From NCBI GenBank assembly GCA_030054835.1, contig JASGVS010000006.1, positions 1-64,000 on the forward strand: a DNA stretch of 64,000 bases, read 5' to 3'. This document shows, piece by piece, positions 32,861-40,349 of this stretch. The position numbers and the translations under genes are program-made. A model generated the notes under the pieces. That model saw nothing but the letters and a program-made list of their open reading frames with translations. It ran no database searches and was not told where the DNA came from. Source of the stretch: UBA3910 sp002391465. GTDB taxonomy: Bacteria > Bacillota > Limnochordia > Darwinibacteriales > Darwinibacteriaceae. How positions within the stretch are numbered: position 1 is the first letter of the stretch; each line of letters opens with the position of its first letter.

Positions 32861-33748
32861 TCAGCGGTACCATTCCTTTTTCCACATTTCCCGCTGGCAG
32901 ATAGTCTCAAATCCAAGGGCGGCATAAAACTCGGGGACGCCTCCGAAACAGTAGGTGGCTCCCAGTTCCTTGGTTTTTTCCATTGCCTCTACCAAAGCGG
33001 CCTTGGCCAGTCCCATACGGCGATAGGCGGGCACGGTGGCCAAGGGTTCGAGGTAGGCATAGTTGTTCCTTTCATCAAACCACATTCCGGCAAAGCAGGC
33101 ATAATCCCCGTCCGGAGCCTTGATTACGGTAGTCAAATCCGGGCGGAAGTTTGGGCCGCTCTGCATTTGCAGACGACAGTCAATGTCATCGTCGGGTTTA
33201 TCACCGTGGTTAAAACCCTGCCACAGGCACTCGTGTATTTTCGCGGGATCATTTTCCTCTACCAATGAGATGGCGGCAAATCCGGGCGGAAGTTCGGCCT
33301 CGGGGAAGGGTTTGGAGTAGGGTAAGATCCGTACCGGTTCGCTGTGAACCCGCCTGTAGCCGTTTGATTCCAGCAGCTCGGTCTTTTCCCGTTCTTTATC
33401 TGTTACCCAGACATGGAGGACCTGCCTGCCGTTTCTAAAGCCCGATAATTCCCTTTCAGCCCATGGGAGCATTTCGGGCAGAAGAAAGGTATGCTCCGGA
33501 TGGGTCACAAGAAAACTCTGGCCAATATCCATCTCATAACAGGCTATGCCCACAAGCCTCCCATTGTCTTCCCACAGACCGAAACGGTGGGTTAGCTTAT
33601 GGTTAAACATGGGGTGGGTGTGGGCGTATTCAAAAAACTGGGGTAGAAGGTAGCTGTTCAGCGTGTCTAATGTGTAGATTTCCGTTAAGAATGTATGTAC
33701 TCTGGCGAAATCGGAGAGTAGTTTGTATCTTCGCTGTGTAACCGTCAT
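32861..33748 (-). CDS. GNAT-family N-acetyltransferase
   Basis: The 295-residue protein has two GNAT-like halves. The C-terminal one is canonical: a beta strand FAGMWFDERNNYAYLEPLAT, then the acetyl-CoA loop VPAYRRMGLAKAALVEAMEK and GATYCFGGVPEFYAALGFETICQ. The N-terminal half keeps only the fold-like strands. The acceptor substrate is unknown. It is monocistronic, with no ribosome site stronger than GGTGG upstream of ATG 33748. Confidence 0.88.
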   Translation of the reverse strand: MTVTQRRYKLLSDFARVHTFLTEIYTLDTLNSYLLPQFFEYAHTHPMFNHKLTHRFGLWEDNGRLVGIACYEMDIGQSFLVTHPEHTFLLPEMLPWAERELSGFRNGRQVLHVWVTDKEREKTELLESNGYRRVHSEPVRILPYSKPFPEAELPPGFAAISLVEENDPAKIHECLWQGFNHGDKPDDDIDCRLQMQSGPNFRPDLTTVIKAPDGDYACFAGMWFDERNNYAYLEPLATVPAYRRMGLAKAALVEAMEKTKELGATYCFGGVPEFYAALGFETICQREMWKKEWYR

Positions 33749-34135
33749 CGTGGACCACCCACTTAATTGATCTATTGTTTTCGTTCGGCGTACCTATCCC
33801 GATTCCTTCCGCGGCATTTCCCGGACACTAGATTGCCTTTGCCGTTACTTCACCATTTGTGTAAAATTTCCCAGATTCCCAGCTACAGGAAGCGGGGCAA
33901 AGGGAGAAGTGTAAAACAGCAGGAGTTCACCGGTGGGGGCAAGTTTATATGAAAAAGACAGTAGACCGCTGTTCGCGTTCAGGGGGAAACCTTAGCGTTG
34001 ATCAGTTCAGTTCTTAGGGGATTCCTTGCCGGTGAGGGATACAGGCAGAGAAAGGCACTAACCTTAACGATTAGTGCCTTCACAGATTCTGATTCTTTCC
34101 ACTGTCGACTTGACAGGGGACAATCCAGGGTAGTG
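33749..34135. other. Intergenic stretch with one hairpin
   Basis: About 390 bp between the GNAT gene and the alpha-galactosidase. Open frames here are short and unsupported; a 22-codon frame near 33951 has no convincing ribosome site. The only structure is the hairpin at 34052-34080. Confidence 0.6.
34052..34080 (-). terminator. Hairpin downstream of alpha-galactosidase gene
   Basis: Stem AAGGCACTAA / TTAGTGCCTT, 55 bp past the minus-strand stop at 34136, followed by TTCTC on the minus strand. Confidence 0.65.
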
Positions 34136-35296
34136 TTACCTTACCAGTTTCGCCCGAACAACCACGCAATCCCGGGCAGGTACTACTGGGCTGAAGCGTT
34201 CCTTGAAGACGCCCAGTTCTTTTTTCTCCCAGCAGTCATAAAGGGAGAGACCGACACCGGAGGCGTAGGGAATGCCCAGATCCCAGAAGAGGAGGGACAT
34301 TTCCCGATCTGAGTCGGATAGGTTAAACAGGCCCAGCGCTAGATCACCATCGGAGAGGACTTTTGCCAGCATAAAGGTTTCATTGGTATGGAACCATTGG
34401 GGTTCCGGTTTGATCCGGTATGCTCCGCGGCTCTCCGTATCCTGGTTGATAGCAATTAGATCGCGGTTTAAGAGGATGTCCTTCGTGGCCTGGTTCGCTT
34501 TTCTAATGTCGCAGCCAATCATGAGGGGCGAACCCATCAGGCTCCAGAGTGAGAAATGGGTTTTGTACTCGTTATCGGTACAGCCGCCTTCTTGGCTGCT
34601 GATCCAGGAGCTGTTGCTGCCACCATACATACCCACTACCAACATATCCATGTCATTGTGGCAGAATGGGCCTGTGAAAGGCGTTTTATCTAACTGGGAA
34701 ATGGCGATGTTCTTAATGGATTCCCAGCTGTCCTGGATGTCTCCGGTGGAGCGGTACATATGGGCTCCAGACTCTCGGATCCAATCGTAGACGTTGTCCG
34801 CACCCCAGTTGCAGGCGGAAAAGAGAATGTCTCTACCGCAGTTTTTCAAAGCCAGGCTCATCCGTTTGTATAAAAGCTCACCTGAGATGGTGCGGGGTTT
34901 GAAGCAATAGTCGTATTTCAAAAAGTCAACGCCCCACTCGGCAAACAGGGCCGCATCCTGAAACTCGTGCTCAAAACTGCCTGGATGCCCAGCACAGGTA
35001 TGGGTTCCCACGCAGGAATAGATACCGAACTTGAGGCCTTTGGAGTGGATGTAATCGGCCAGTGCCTTCATGCCGCTGGGAAACTTCTCCGGATCGGGCA
35101 CCAGGTTGCCTTTGCTGTCCCGCTCCTTCAGGCTCCAGCAGTCATCGATTACTATGTACTCATATCCCGCGTCTTTGTAGCCTTCGGAGACGAACAAATC
35201 TGCCACGTCCCGGATCAGTTCTTCGTTGATGTCCCATGTAAAGGTGTTCCATGAGTTCCAACCCATGGGAGGAGTTAAGCCAAGGGGTTTCTCCAT
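34136..35296 (-). CDS. Alpha-galactosidase, glycoside hydrolase family 27
   Basis: This 386-residue enzyme hydrolyses terminal alpha-1,6-galactose from galacto-oligosaccharides or galactomannan; without a signal peptide it should act in the cytosol. It starts MEKPLGLTPPMGWNSWNTFT, and the GH27 landmarks IDDCW, GIYSCVGTHTCAGHPGS, nucleophile D129 in FLKYDYC and acid/base D186 in YRSTGDIQDSW are all present, followed by GPFCHNDMDML and the C-terminal beta-sandwich. ATG at 35296 has AAAGGA upstream. Released galactose would feed galK-galT at 11067-13200. Confidence 0.95.
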   Translation of the reverse strand: MEKPLGLTPPMGWNSWNTFTWDINEELIRDVADLFVSEGYKDAGYEYIVIDDCWSLKERDSKGNLVPDPEKFPSGMKALADYIHSKGLKFGIYSCVGTHTCAGHPGSFEHEFQDAALFAEWGVDFLKYDYCFKPRTISGELLYKRMSLALKNCGRDILFSACNWGADNVYDWIRESGAHMYRSTGDIQDSWESIKNIAISQLDKTPFTGPFCHNDMDMLVVGMYGGSNSSWISSQEGGCTDNEYKTHFSLWSLMGSPLMIGCDIRKANQATKDILLNRDLIAINQDTESRGAYRIKPEPQWFHTNETFMLAKVLSDGDLALGLFNLSDSDREMSLLFWDLGIPYASGVGLSLYDCWEKKELGVFKERFSPVVPARDCVVVRAKLVR

Positions 35297-35657
35297 GGTG
35301 AATCAGTCCTTTCTTTGTTCATACCTCTATTGTACACAGAAACTGCAGGAAGGGCAAAACCTGTCCTGGGGTAAGAATCAGATTGGGTAACGAAATCCTT
35401 ATCCACCAGCGTCACTACTTTACTAGACCAAGCACACTACGGATTTTGCTTCTCATTTAGGCTTCCTCTGCCTTTAGGGTTATTCTATCTCAGACAAACA
35501 AGTCTTACTAATCTCCAAAAGGGACAACCAAAGAAGCCCATGAATTAGGAACGGCCGCAACATGATAGATGTTAGGCGTTCTTGATTTCAAGACAACTTG
35601 CTGTTAAGATCAAAACCATAAAAGCTAAAACCCACTTGGTCAATGGGAGTGGAGGTT
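35297..35657. other. Intergenic stretch without recognised features
   Basis: About 360 bp between the divergent alpha-galactosidase and phosphotransferase genes. No ORF with a ribosome site, no strong hairpin, and no repeat were seen; it must contain promoters for both genes but I could not place them with confidence. Confidence 0.55.
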
Positions 35658-36443
35658 ATGGTACAGGAAACTCTGCAGCGTCTTCCTAAGGAACTAAGAC
35701 GGATCGTTGGTAATAGTTCGCTTACGCGCAACACAGTTGGTTGGTCTAACTCGGATGTGTTTTACCTAGAAGATCTGCACAGCTACCTCAAAATTTCACC
35801 TTACAACGAGTTGGAACCACTAGAGTACGAGGTGGCTGTACTTAAGTGGCTGCATGGTAAACTGCCTGTTCCCGAAGTCCGCTATTACGAAAAGACCCAG
35901 GGCAGGGAGTACCTCCTAATGTCTGAAATTGAAGGTGTGGATTGTTCGAATAGTGTACACCACACTAATAAGGAAGGTGTGGTTAGGAATTTAGCCGCAG
36001 GCCTTAGACAGATACACAGCCTGGACATCAGTGAGTGTCCCTTTGACCAGACCCTTACGATCAAACTGGAAAAGGCCCGGCTGAAAATGGAGCGGGGACT
36101 CGTTGATGAGGATGATTTTGAACCTCAATACCAAGGGAAGACGGCTAGGGAGTTATACGAACTACTCTTGGAGACAAAACCAGCCGATGAGGATCTTGTC
36201 TTTACCCATGGCGACTACTGTCTACCGAACATAATTCTGAACAACAATAAGGTAAGTGGGTTTATCGACCTCGGTAGGGCGGGAGTAGCCGATCGCTATC
36301 GGGATCTCGCCCTGGCTGTGCGCTCCATACTATACAACTTGGGTTCTGAACAATGGGTAGATCTGTTCTTTGAGTGCTATGGCATCACAGATAGAGATCA
36401 GACTAAGATAGATTTTTATATCCTGTTGGACGAATTCTACTAG
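35658..36443 (+). CDS. Aminoglycoside phosphotransferase-family (APH) kinase
   Basis: The ATG at 35658 lies eight bases after GGAG. The 261-residue protein matches APH(3')-like kinases: SDVFYLEDLHSYLKISPYNE with the ATP Lys, the catalytic HGDYCLPNIIL (H184, D186, N191) and the metal-binding Asp204 in SGFIDLGRAGVADRYRDLAL, plus the C-terminal YGI...KIDFYILLDEFY. The full set of active-site residues suggests a working kinase of about normal length. It could phosphorylate aminoglycosides or some other small alcohol; no resistance can be claimed from sequence alone. Base composition looks more AT-rich than the neighbours, which could indicate transfer. Confidence 0.85.
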   Translation: MVQETLQRLPKELRRIVGNSSLTRNTVGWSNSDVFYLEDLHSYLKISPYNELEPLEYEVAVLKWLHGKLPVPEVRYYEKTQGREYLLMSEIEGVDCSNSVHHTNKEGVVRNLAAGLRQIHSLDISECPFDQTLTIKLEKARLKMERGLVDEDDFEPQYQGKTARELYELLLETKPADEDLVFTHGDYCLPNIILNNNKVSGFIDLGRAGVADRYRDLALAVRSILYNLGSEQWVDLFFECYGITDRDQTKIDFYILLDEFY

Positions 36444-36490
36444 TAGTAGACACATAAGGCGTCTGCGCTCCCGTGTACACAGAAAGGAAA

Positions 36491-36517
36491 GACCGCCAAA
36501 ACGGCGGTCCCTTTTTT
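36491..36517 (+). terminator. Rho-independent terminator after the APH-type gene
   Basis: Stem GACCGCC / GGCGGTC, loop AAAAC, then CC and six Ts, about 50 bp past the stop. Confidence 0.92.
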
Positions 36518-36539
36518 CCTATAGGACTTCTGATTCGTA

Positions 36540-36616
36540 GGCAGAAACACCGCGGTTCGATGGGAATACACCACCTGATTAAGAGTCAGGTGCCCTAGTG
36601 CTTGGTTACTTCTGCC
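36540..36616 (-). tRNA. tRNA-Lys(CUU)-like relic, probably not functional
   Basis: Read on the minus strand this 77-nt segment is closed by a perfect 7-bp acceptor-type stem (GGCAGAA / TTCTGCC) and contains an ideal anticodon arm, CCTGA CTCTTAA TCAGG, with anticodon CTT at the right place. This is the anticodon arm normally seen in tRNA-Lys (CACCTGACTCTTAATCAGGT). The D arm is poor and the T arm cannot be folded into the standard 5-bp stem and TTCGA loop; about five bases are extra on that side and no CCA follows. It may be a degenerate tRNA gene or a tRNA-like element. Confidence 0.35.
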
Positions 36617-36631
36617 CCTTTGCCCTCATTG

Positions 36632-37759
36632 CTAACCCACCTTGTCCCGAGGGCCATGGAATACTCCAAGGTGTGCACTGTGCCAGTTGCCAAGTTCAAT
36701 GGAAGGCGATACTCGTGGCCAACCTTCATCGATACGTCTTCGAACAGCATCTATACTCGGAACCCCGTCTGTAGCGGAAAGTGATTCAACACAGCAGGCG
36801 CCAACTGCCGTTGCTAGCGTAACCGCCTCCTCTGGATCTGCTCCACGTATAACAGCTGCTAGGAATCCTGCGATAGAGGCGTCACCCGCTCCGGTTGTAC
36901 CCTTTACCTGAACCTTAAAAACGGGTGAAAGGAGCTGACGATTATTCCAGCTTTCAGCTAGGAGCTCGCCAGCGTCAGAACCGGTCCGCAGGTACAGCCC
37001 ATGATCTCCAAGTTTGAGCATGATAGTAGTGGCACCAAAATCTAGGAGCTTACCGCTAAGGCAATCGAGCAGTGCAGTGGTAATGGGGAGTCCTCCGTTC
37101 TTTACTGCTACAAATTTTTCTCTCTCAAGCATGTACAAAACCTCGTCTAGGCTGGGAAGAAATAGGTCTGCATAGGGCAGGACTCGGGCCAGTATGGTAT
37201 GCCAATCGACTTTACCCGCTTCCGAGTTTGGATCGGGGAGAGCCAGATCGAGGCTTGTGATCCAGCCTTGTTCCTTTGCGTGGCGATAGATGGTTTCTAG
37301 ATTACGGCCGTTATTAGTGTACAGCTGGCGCATTAAGGGGGGATAGCCGAGATGAAATAGTCCGGGCTTGAGGCCGGAAAGGCGTACATCATAAGCGGAG
37401 AACGTATCATTGGCACCAGGATGATGCAAAAAGAGCCGATCCGTATTTGGTGGACTGATTACAACGGTATACGATGAAGATACGTCTGGGCTAGTGATGA
37501 TGGTTTCTGTGGAGATACCTTCGTCTTCTAAAATACGGCGGGTAATGTCTCCCACGTAATCCGCTCCCAAACGAGCCATCAGAATAGGATCAAAGCCGAG
37601 ACGTTTTAGTGTGATCCCGGTATTTGATACAGCACCGCCAGTAGAAAAGGTGATCTCCTCCATTTTTAGCAGCGAACCAGGTATCAATGAAGAAAGATCG
37701 CCTAGTTCCCAGCGGGGGATAATGTCAAGGCACAGATGGCCTGCAACCACCACATTCAT
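36632..37759 (-). CDS. PfkB-family carbohydrate/nucleoside kinase
   Basis: The ATG at 37759 (MNVVVAGHLCLDIIPR) is seven bases past GGGGAGG; the ATG six bases upstream is too close. The 375-residue ribokinase-like protein has the N-terminal sugar-binding strand, STGGAVSNTGITLKRLG with the GG motif, LGADYVGDITRRILEDEG, and the C-terminal PfkB signature VKGTTGAGDASIAGFLAAVI with the catalytic Asp. Its length is more than typical ribokinase (about 300) owing to an extra central segment and a 40-residue tail. The sugar substrate is unknown. The neighbouring tRNA-like relic lies just beyond its stop. Confidence 0.9.
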   Translation of the reverse strand: MNVVVAGHLCLDIIPRWELGDLSSLIPGSLLKMEEITFSTGGAVSNTGITLKRLGFDPILMARLGADYVGDITRRILEDEGISTETIITSPDVSSSYTVVISPPNTDRLFLHHPGANDTFSAYDVRLSGLKPGLFHLGYPPLMRQLYTNNGRNLETIYRHAKEQGWITSLDLALPDPNSEAGKVDWHTILARVLPYADLFLPSLDEVLYMLEREKFVAVKNGGLPITTALLDCLSGKLLDFGATTIMLKLGDHGLYLRTGSDAGELLAESWNNRQLLSPVFKVQVKGTTGAGDASIAGFLAAVIRGADPEEAVTLATAVGACCVESLSATDGVPSIDAVRRRIDEGWPRVSPSIELGNWHSAHLGVFHGPRDKVG

Positions 37760-37872
37760 CAGCATACCTCCCCAAATAAGTGCAATTACAGACTCAATCT
37801 TCCTTTCTATTAGGCTTGTTCTACTCCTGTTTTGGAAATCCCTGGTATTTCCTTACCGCGAAGTCTTTCAAT

Positions 37873-38083
37873 GGATAACCCCCGCGTGTGCGGGAAGGAC
37901 CTAGAGATCCAGATAGCATCCGCTTCCTGGCCGGGATCACCCCCGCGTGTGCGGGAAAGACAACGACTCAAACCTAAGCTGGGGTGTGAAACTAGGATCA
38001 GCCCCGCGTGTGTGGGAAAGACCAGTAAAGTGTTGGTGGATCATCTACATAATCGGGATCAGCCCCGCGTGTGTGGGAAAGAC
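37873..38083 (-). CRISPR. CRISPR array, leader-distal part (4 repeats, type I-E-like)
   Basis: Four 28-bp repeats at 37873, 37934, 37995 and 38056 with three spacers of exactly 33 bp. Plus-strand repeats begin GGATCAGCCCCGCG and end GTGTGGGAAAGAC. The first two differ: GTGTGCGGG replaces GTGTGTGGG, and the first is degenerate (GGATAACCC..., AAGGAC). On the minus strand the repeat reads GTCTTTCCCACACACGCGG..., the same kind as the Streptococcus thermophilus CRISPR4 type I-E repeat, so transcription is probably leftward and the degenerate repeat at 37873 is the trailer end. No cas genes are in the window. Confidence 0.97.
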
Positions 38084-38202
38084 TTGGGTTCAGCTGAAGG
38101 TGAAGCACCTGATGACGTTTTTGATGGTTCTGCAGACGGATTTGAGTCTGCTGGTGATGGATCTTCCGCAAATAGCTGTAAATTCATTTTCTTAATGAGC
38201 AT
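38059..38202 (-). pseudogene. Phage scaffolding-type protein, N-terminal 40 codons, fused into CRISPR repeat
   Basis: From ATG 38202 (nine bases after AGGAGG) the minus strand encodes MLIKKMNLQLFAEDPSPADS and a Ser/Pro/Ala-rich stretch. The MNLQLFAE... start is very typical of scaffolding or head-decoration proteins of Firmicute siphophages. Codons after position 38084 come from a CRISPR repeat and end at a stop inside it, so the gene is cut at the array border and only the start remains. Confidence 0.6.
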
Positions 38203-38229
38203 CTGGCTCTTCCTCCTTAGTGTATAAAC

Positions 38230-38448
38230 CTAATCTTTCTGTTCGTACTGAATACCGCCATCTCCATCAAAAGGTGTTCTATGGTCATGTTCCCCATCAA
38301 GAATTTCAATTGGAATTCTATTTGGGAAGGCTTTACAGGTTAGGTCTTTATTATAGTGCTTACAAGAAGAACAGGGTATTTCTAAAATGATAACCGTGTC
38401 TGAGAATTTATTTGGATTTGAATCCTCAATTATTCTTTTAATTTTCAT
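38230..38448 (-). CDS. Small Cys-rich phage-type protein
   Basis: The 72-residue product has one Cys cluster, IPCSSCKHYNKDLTCKAFPN, followed by RIPIEILDGEHDH and GDGGIQYEQ. The pattern C-x-x-C-K-H-(n)-C-x-A-F-P-x-x-I-P-x-x-I-x-x-G-E-x-x-H-x-x-P-x-x-G-D-x-G-I is familiar from small proteins located in phage head/portal gene clusters; the three to four Cys could bind zinc. It has an ATG start at 38448 and a weak ribosome site. It overlaps no CRISPR repeat. Confidence 0.65.
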   Translation of the reverse strand: MKIKRIIEDSNPNKFSDTVIILEIPCSSCKHYNKDLTCKAFPNRIPIEILDGEHDHRTPFDGDGGIQYEQKD

Positions 38449-38452
38449 GGAT

Positions 38453-38526
38453 CTAAATCACTTCCTCTACTTTATAAACAGTTACTACACCCTTTCCCAC
38501 TATATCTACTTCGGACTTTCCTATAA
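38453..38526 (-). pseudogene. C-terminal end of an upstream phage gene, truncated by CRISPR repeat
   Basis: Reading the minus strand from the repeat border gives an open frame LIGKSEVDIVGKGVVTVYKV, then EEVI and a TAG stop at 38453-38455, directly before the Cys-rich gene. This looks like the tail of a phage structural protein, but no family is assignable from 24 residues. Confidence 0.4.
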
Positions 38527-38798
38527 GGATCAGCCCCGCGTGTGTGGGAAAGACTCTGATCTACCGTCAACCCCCGCCTGTCGCTTAGGATCAGCCCCGC
38601 GTGTGTGGGAAAGACCCGATGGTAAGAAAACGGCGTCAATAGTGGGCAGGATCAGCCCCGCGTGTGTGGGAAAGACCGAAAACACCATAGACGAGCGCAT
38701 ATACAACACGGATCAGCCCCGCGTGTGTGGGAAAGACCTCACACTAAGCCAAGATGTATCGAGCGTATCAGGATCAGCCCCGCGTGTGTGGGAAAGAC
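38527..38798 (-). CRISPR. CRISPR array, leader-proximal part (5 repeats, type I-E-like)
   Basis: Five identical 28-bp repeats at 38527, 38588, 38649, 38710 and 38771, with four 33-bp spacers. The repeat sequence equals that of repeats 3 and 4 at 37995-38083. The uniformity of repeats here and the variation at 37873 fit leftward growth from a leader to the right of 38798. The AT-rich sequence beyond 38798 is the candidate leader. Confidence 0.97.
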
Positions 38799-39089
38799 GC
38801 TTATTAGATCCCTTGTTTATCGGTTTTTCTGAGCTTAATGCCCGCCGTTTTTATTCACTTTTGATGCCGATCGGTGGGGGCAGTGTTCTCTGCTGCTGAG
38901 ACCTGGGTGAGTCTGCATTTATTTCTTTTCTGGAATTACTTGGGGCATATCTCTTACCGTTCTGCTCAAACTGACTTATCCCGCTTCACGGAGGATGACC
39001 CTCTTACTCAACTGTGGAGACAGCACATTTATCCTACCCTGGAAGTTTTCTTCTTCCGGTTCTTCCAGTGTTTCCCTGAATTTGTGGAA
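38799..39089 (-). promoter_or_regulatory. Candidate CRISPR leader region
   Basis: About 290 bp to the right of the last repeat. The first ~75 bp are AT-rich with A/T tracts when read leftward, as expected of a leader. No open frame with a ribosome site or homology is present; the plus-strand frame at 38874-39155 runs across a terminator and is not credible. No cas1/cas2 lies here. Confidence 0.45.
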
Positions 39090-39113
39090 CGCCCCAACCT
39101 TTTTGGTTGGGGT
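39090..39113 (-). terminator. Terminator of rocD
   Basis: Stem CGCCCCAACC / GGTTGGGGTG around TTTTT, 12 bp past the rocD stop. T-rich DNA follows on the plus strand and AAC repeats on the minus, so it may act in both directions. Confidence 0.7.
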
Positions 39114-39125
39114 GTTGTTTGCTTA

Positions 39126-40340
39126 TTATTTAAGAACTGGCTCTATGCGATCTAGTGCCCAGTCTATTTGTTCCTTAGTAATTACCAAAGGCGGAGCAAA
39201 GCGGATCGTCTGATGGTGGGTCTCTTTACAGAGCAGGCCTAGATGCATCAGATTTTCGCAGTAGGGTCTGGCGGTACCGAATTCCTCTTTAATCTCCACA
39301 CCGATCAGCAGGCCTTTACCCCTAATGTCCTTCACCTTAGGGCTGGCGATCCTTCTCAAACCTGCCATGAAGTATTCGCCCAGTTCTTGTGCCCTTTGCG
39401 TCAAGTTTTCTTCTTGCAGTACTTCCAGGGCCGCTTCACCCACTGCAGAGGCCAGGGGATTGCCGCCAAAGGTGGAACCGTGATCACCGGGTGTGAAGAC
39501 ATCCATCACGTCACTTGAGGAGAGGATAGCCGAGACAGGGTAGACACCGCCTCCCAGCGCCTTACCTAAGGTGAGAATATCCGGTTTGGCATCTTCGTAC
39601 TCATAGGCAAACAACTTGCCAGTACGACCCAGGCCGGTTTGGATTTCATCTAGTATGAGAAGCACATTGTTCTTTTTAGTGATTCTCCTTACGTCCCTTA
39701 GATACCCCTCCGGCGGGACTATTACCCCCGCTTCGCCCTGAATTGGTTCTAACAGGAATCCTATCGTGTTAGGCGTTATTGCTTCTTCCAGCGCCTTAGC
39801 GTCACCGTAGGGAATGATCTTAAAGCCAGGTGTGTAGGGGCCAAAACCACGGCGATACTGCTCCTCCGAAGAAAAGCTGATTACAGTAACCGTTCGGCCG
39901 TGGAAGTTGTTTTCACAGACGATAATTTCCCCTTGGTTTTTGGGCACACCCTTTTTTAACTCGCCCCATTTGCGTGCTGCTTTGATCGCCGTTTCCACTG
40001 CTTCCGTCCCGGTGTTCATGGGTAGGGCCTTTTCAAAGCCGGCAAGCGTACATAGTTTTTCTAAAAAGGAGCCCATTGTTTCGTTATGGAAGGCACGGGA
40101 GGTGATGGTGATCTTATCAGCCTGCTCCTTTAGGGCCTGCACTATTTTCGGATGTCTATGCCCGTGGCTGAGGGCAGAGTAGGCGGACAGCATATCCAAA
40201 TAGCGCTTGCCCTCCACATCGTACACCCAGACACCTTCGCCCCGTGCGATTACAACAGGCAGGGGATGGTAGTTGTTGGCGCTGTAGGCTTCAGTCTGCC
40301 TGATTACTTGCTCTGTCCTGGACAATCTGATCAGCCCCAA
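39126..40340 (-). CDS. rocD: Ornithine aminotransferase
   Basis: This 404-residue class-III PLP aminotransferase converts ornithine and a 2-oxoacid to glutamate semialdehyde and an amino acid. Motifs typical of RocD are SANNYHPLPVVIARGEGVWV, SAYSALSHGHRHPKIV, PMNTGTEAVETAIK, NNFHGRTVTVISFS, DEIQTGLGRTGK (PLP Asp) and LGKALGGGVYPVSA with the Schiff-base Lys in LTLGKAL, then HGSTFGGNPLA. The TTG at 40340 is used; a TTG six codons later with GGGGC upstream is possible. It follows the cDPGS-like gene after 9 bp in the same direction. Confidence 0.95.
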   Translation of the reverse strand: MGLIRLSRTEQVIRQTEAYSANNYHPLPVVIARGEGVWVYDVEGKRYLDMLSAYSALSHGHRHPKIVQALKEQADKITITSRAFHNETMGSFLEKLCTLAGFEKALPMNTGTEAVETAIKAARKWGELKKGVPKNQGEIIVCENNFHGRTVTVISFSSEEQYRRGFGPYTPGFKIIPYGDAKALEEAITPNTIGFLLEPIQGEAGVIVPPEGYLRDVRRITKKNNVLLILDEIQTGLGRTGKLFAYEYEDAKPDILTLGKALGGGVYPVSAILSSSDVMDVFTPGDHGSTFGGNPLASAVGEAALEVLQEENLTQRAQELGEYFMAGLRRIASPKVKDIRGKGLLIGVEIKEEFGTARPYCENLMHLGLLCKETHHQTIRFAPPLVITKEQIDWALDRIEPVLK

Positions 40341-40349
40341 TCTGTGAAA

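Larger units (their letters stand above)
38084..38526 (-). mobile_element. 443-bp phage head-gene fragment lying between two CRISPR repeats
   Basis: Between repeats 4 and 5 the 33-bp spacer rhythm is replaced by 443 bp that code, on the minus strand, the end of one protein, a complete 72-residue Cys-rich protein and the start of a scaffold-like protein. The fragment begins and ends flush with the repeat borders. The first and last 33 bp would be the expected lengths of a spacer. See finding on this region for interpretation. Confidence 0.7.

Noticed and set aside
33767..34017. Short open frames in the intergenic region, including a 22-codon MKKTVDRCSRSG frame
   Set aside because: They have weak or no ribosome sites and no homology; spacer DNA is the simpler reading.
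36540..36575. T-box antiterminator (ACCGCGG motif) in the tRNA-like relic
   Set aside because: GAACCGCGG is present on the minus strand, but there is no stem I specifier, no T-box bulge context, and no aminoacyl-tRNA synthetase or amino-acid gene downstream.
38874..39155. Plus-strand open frame of 93 codons right of the CRISPR array, possible Cas remnant
   Set aside because: It runs through the rocD terminator hairpin, has no ribosome site, and shows no Cas-like motif.
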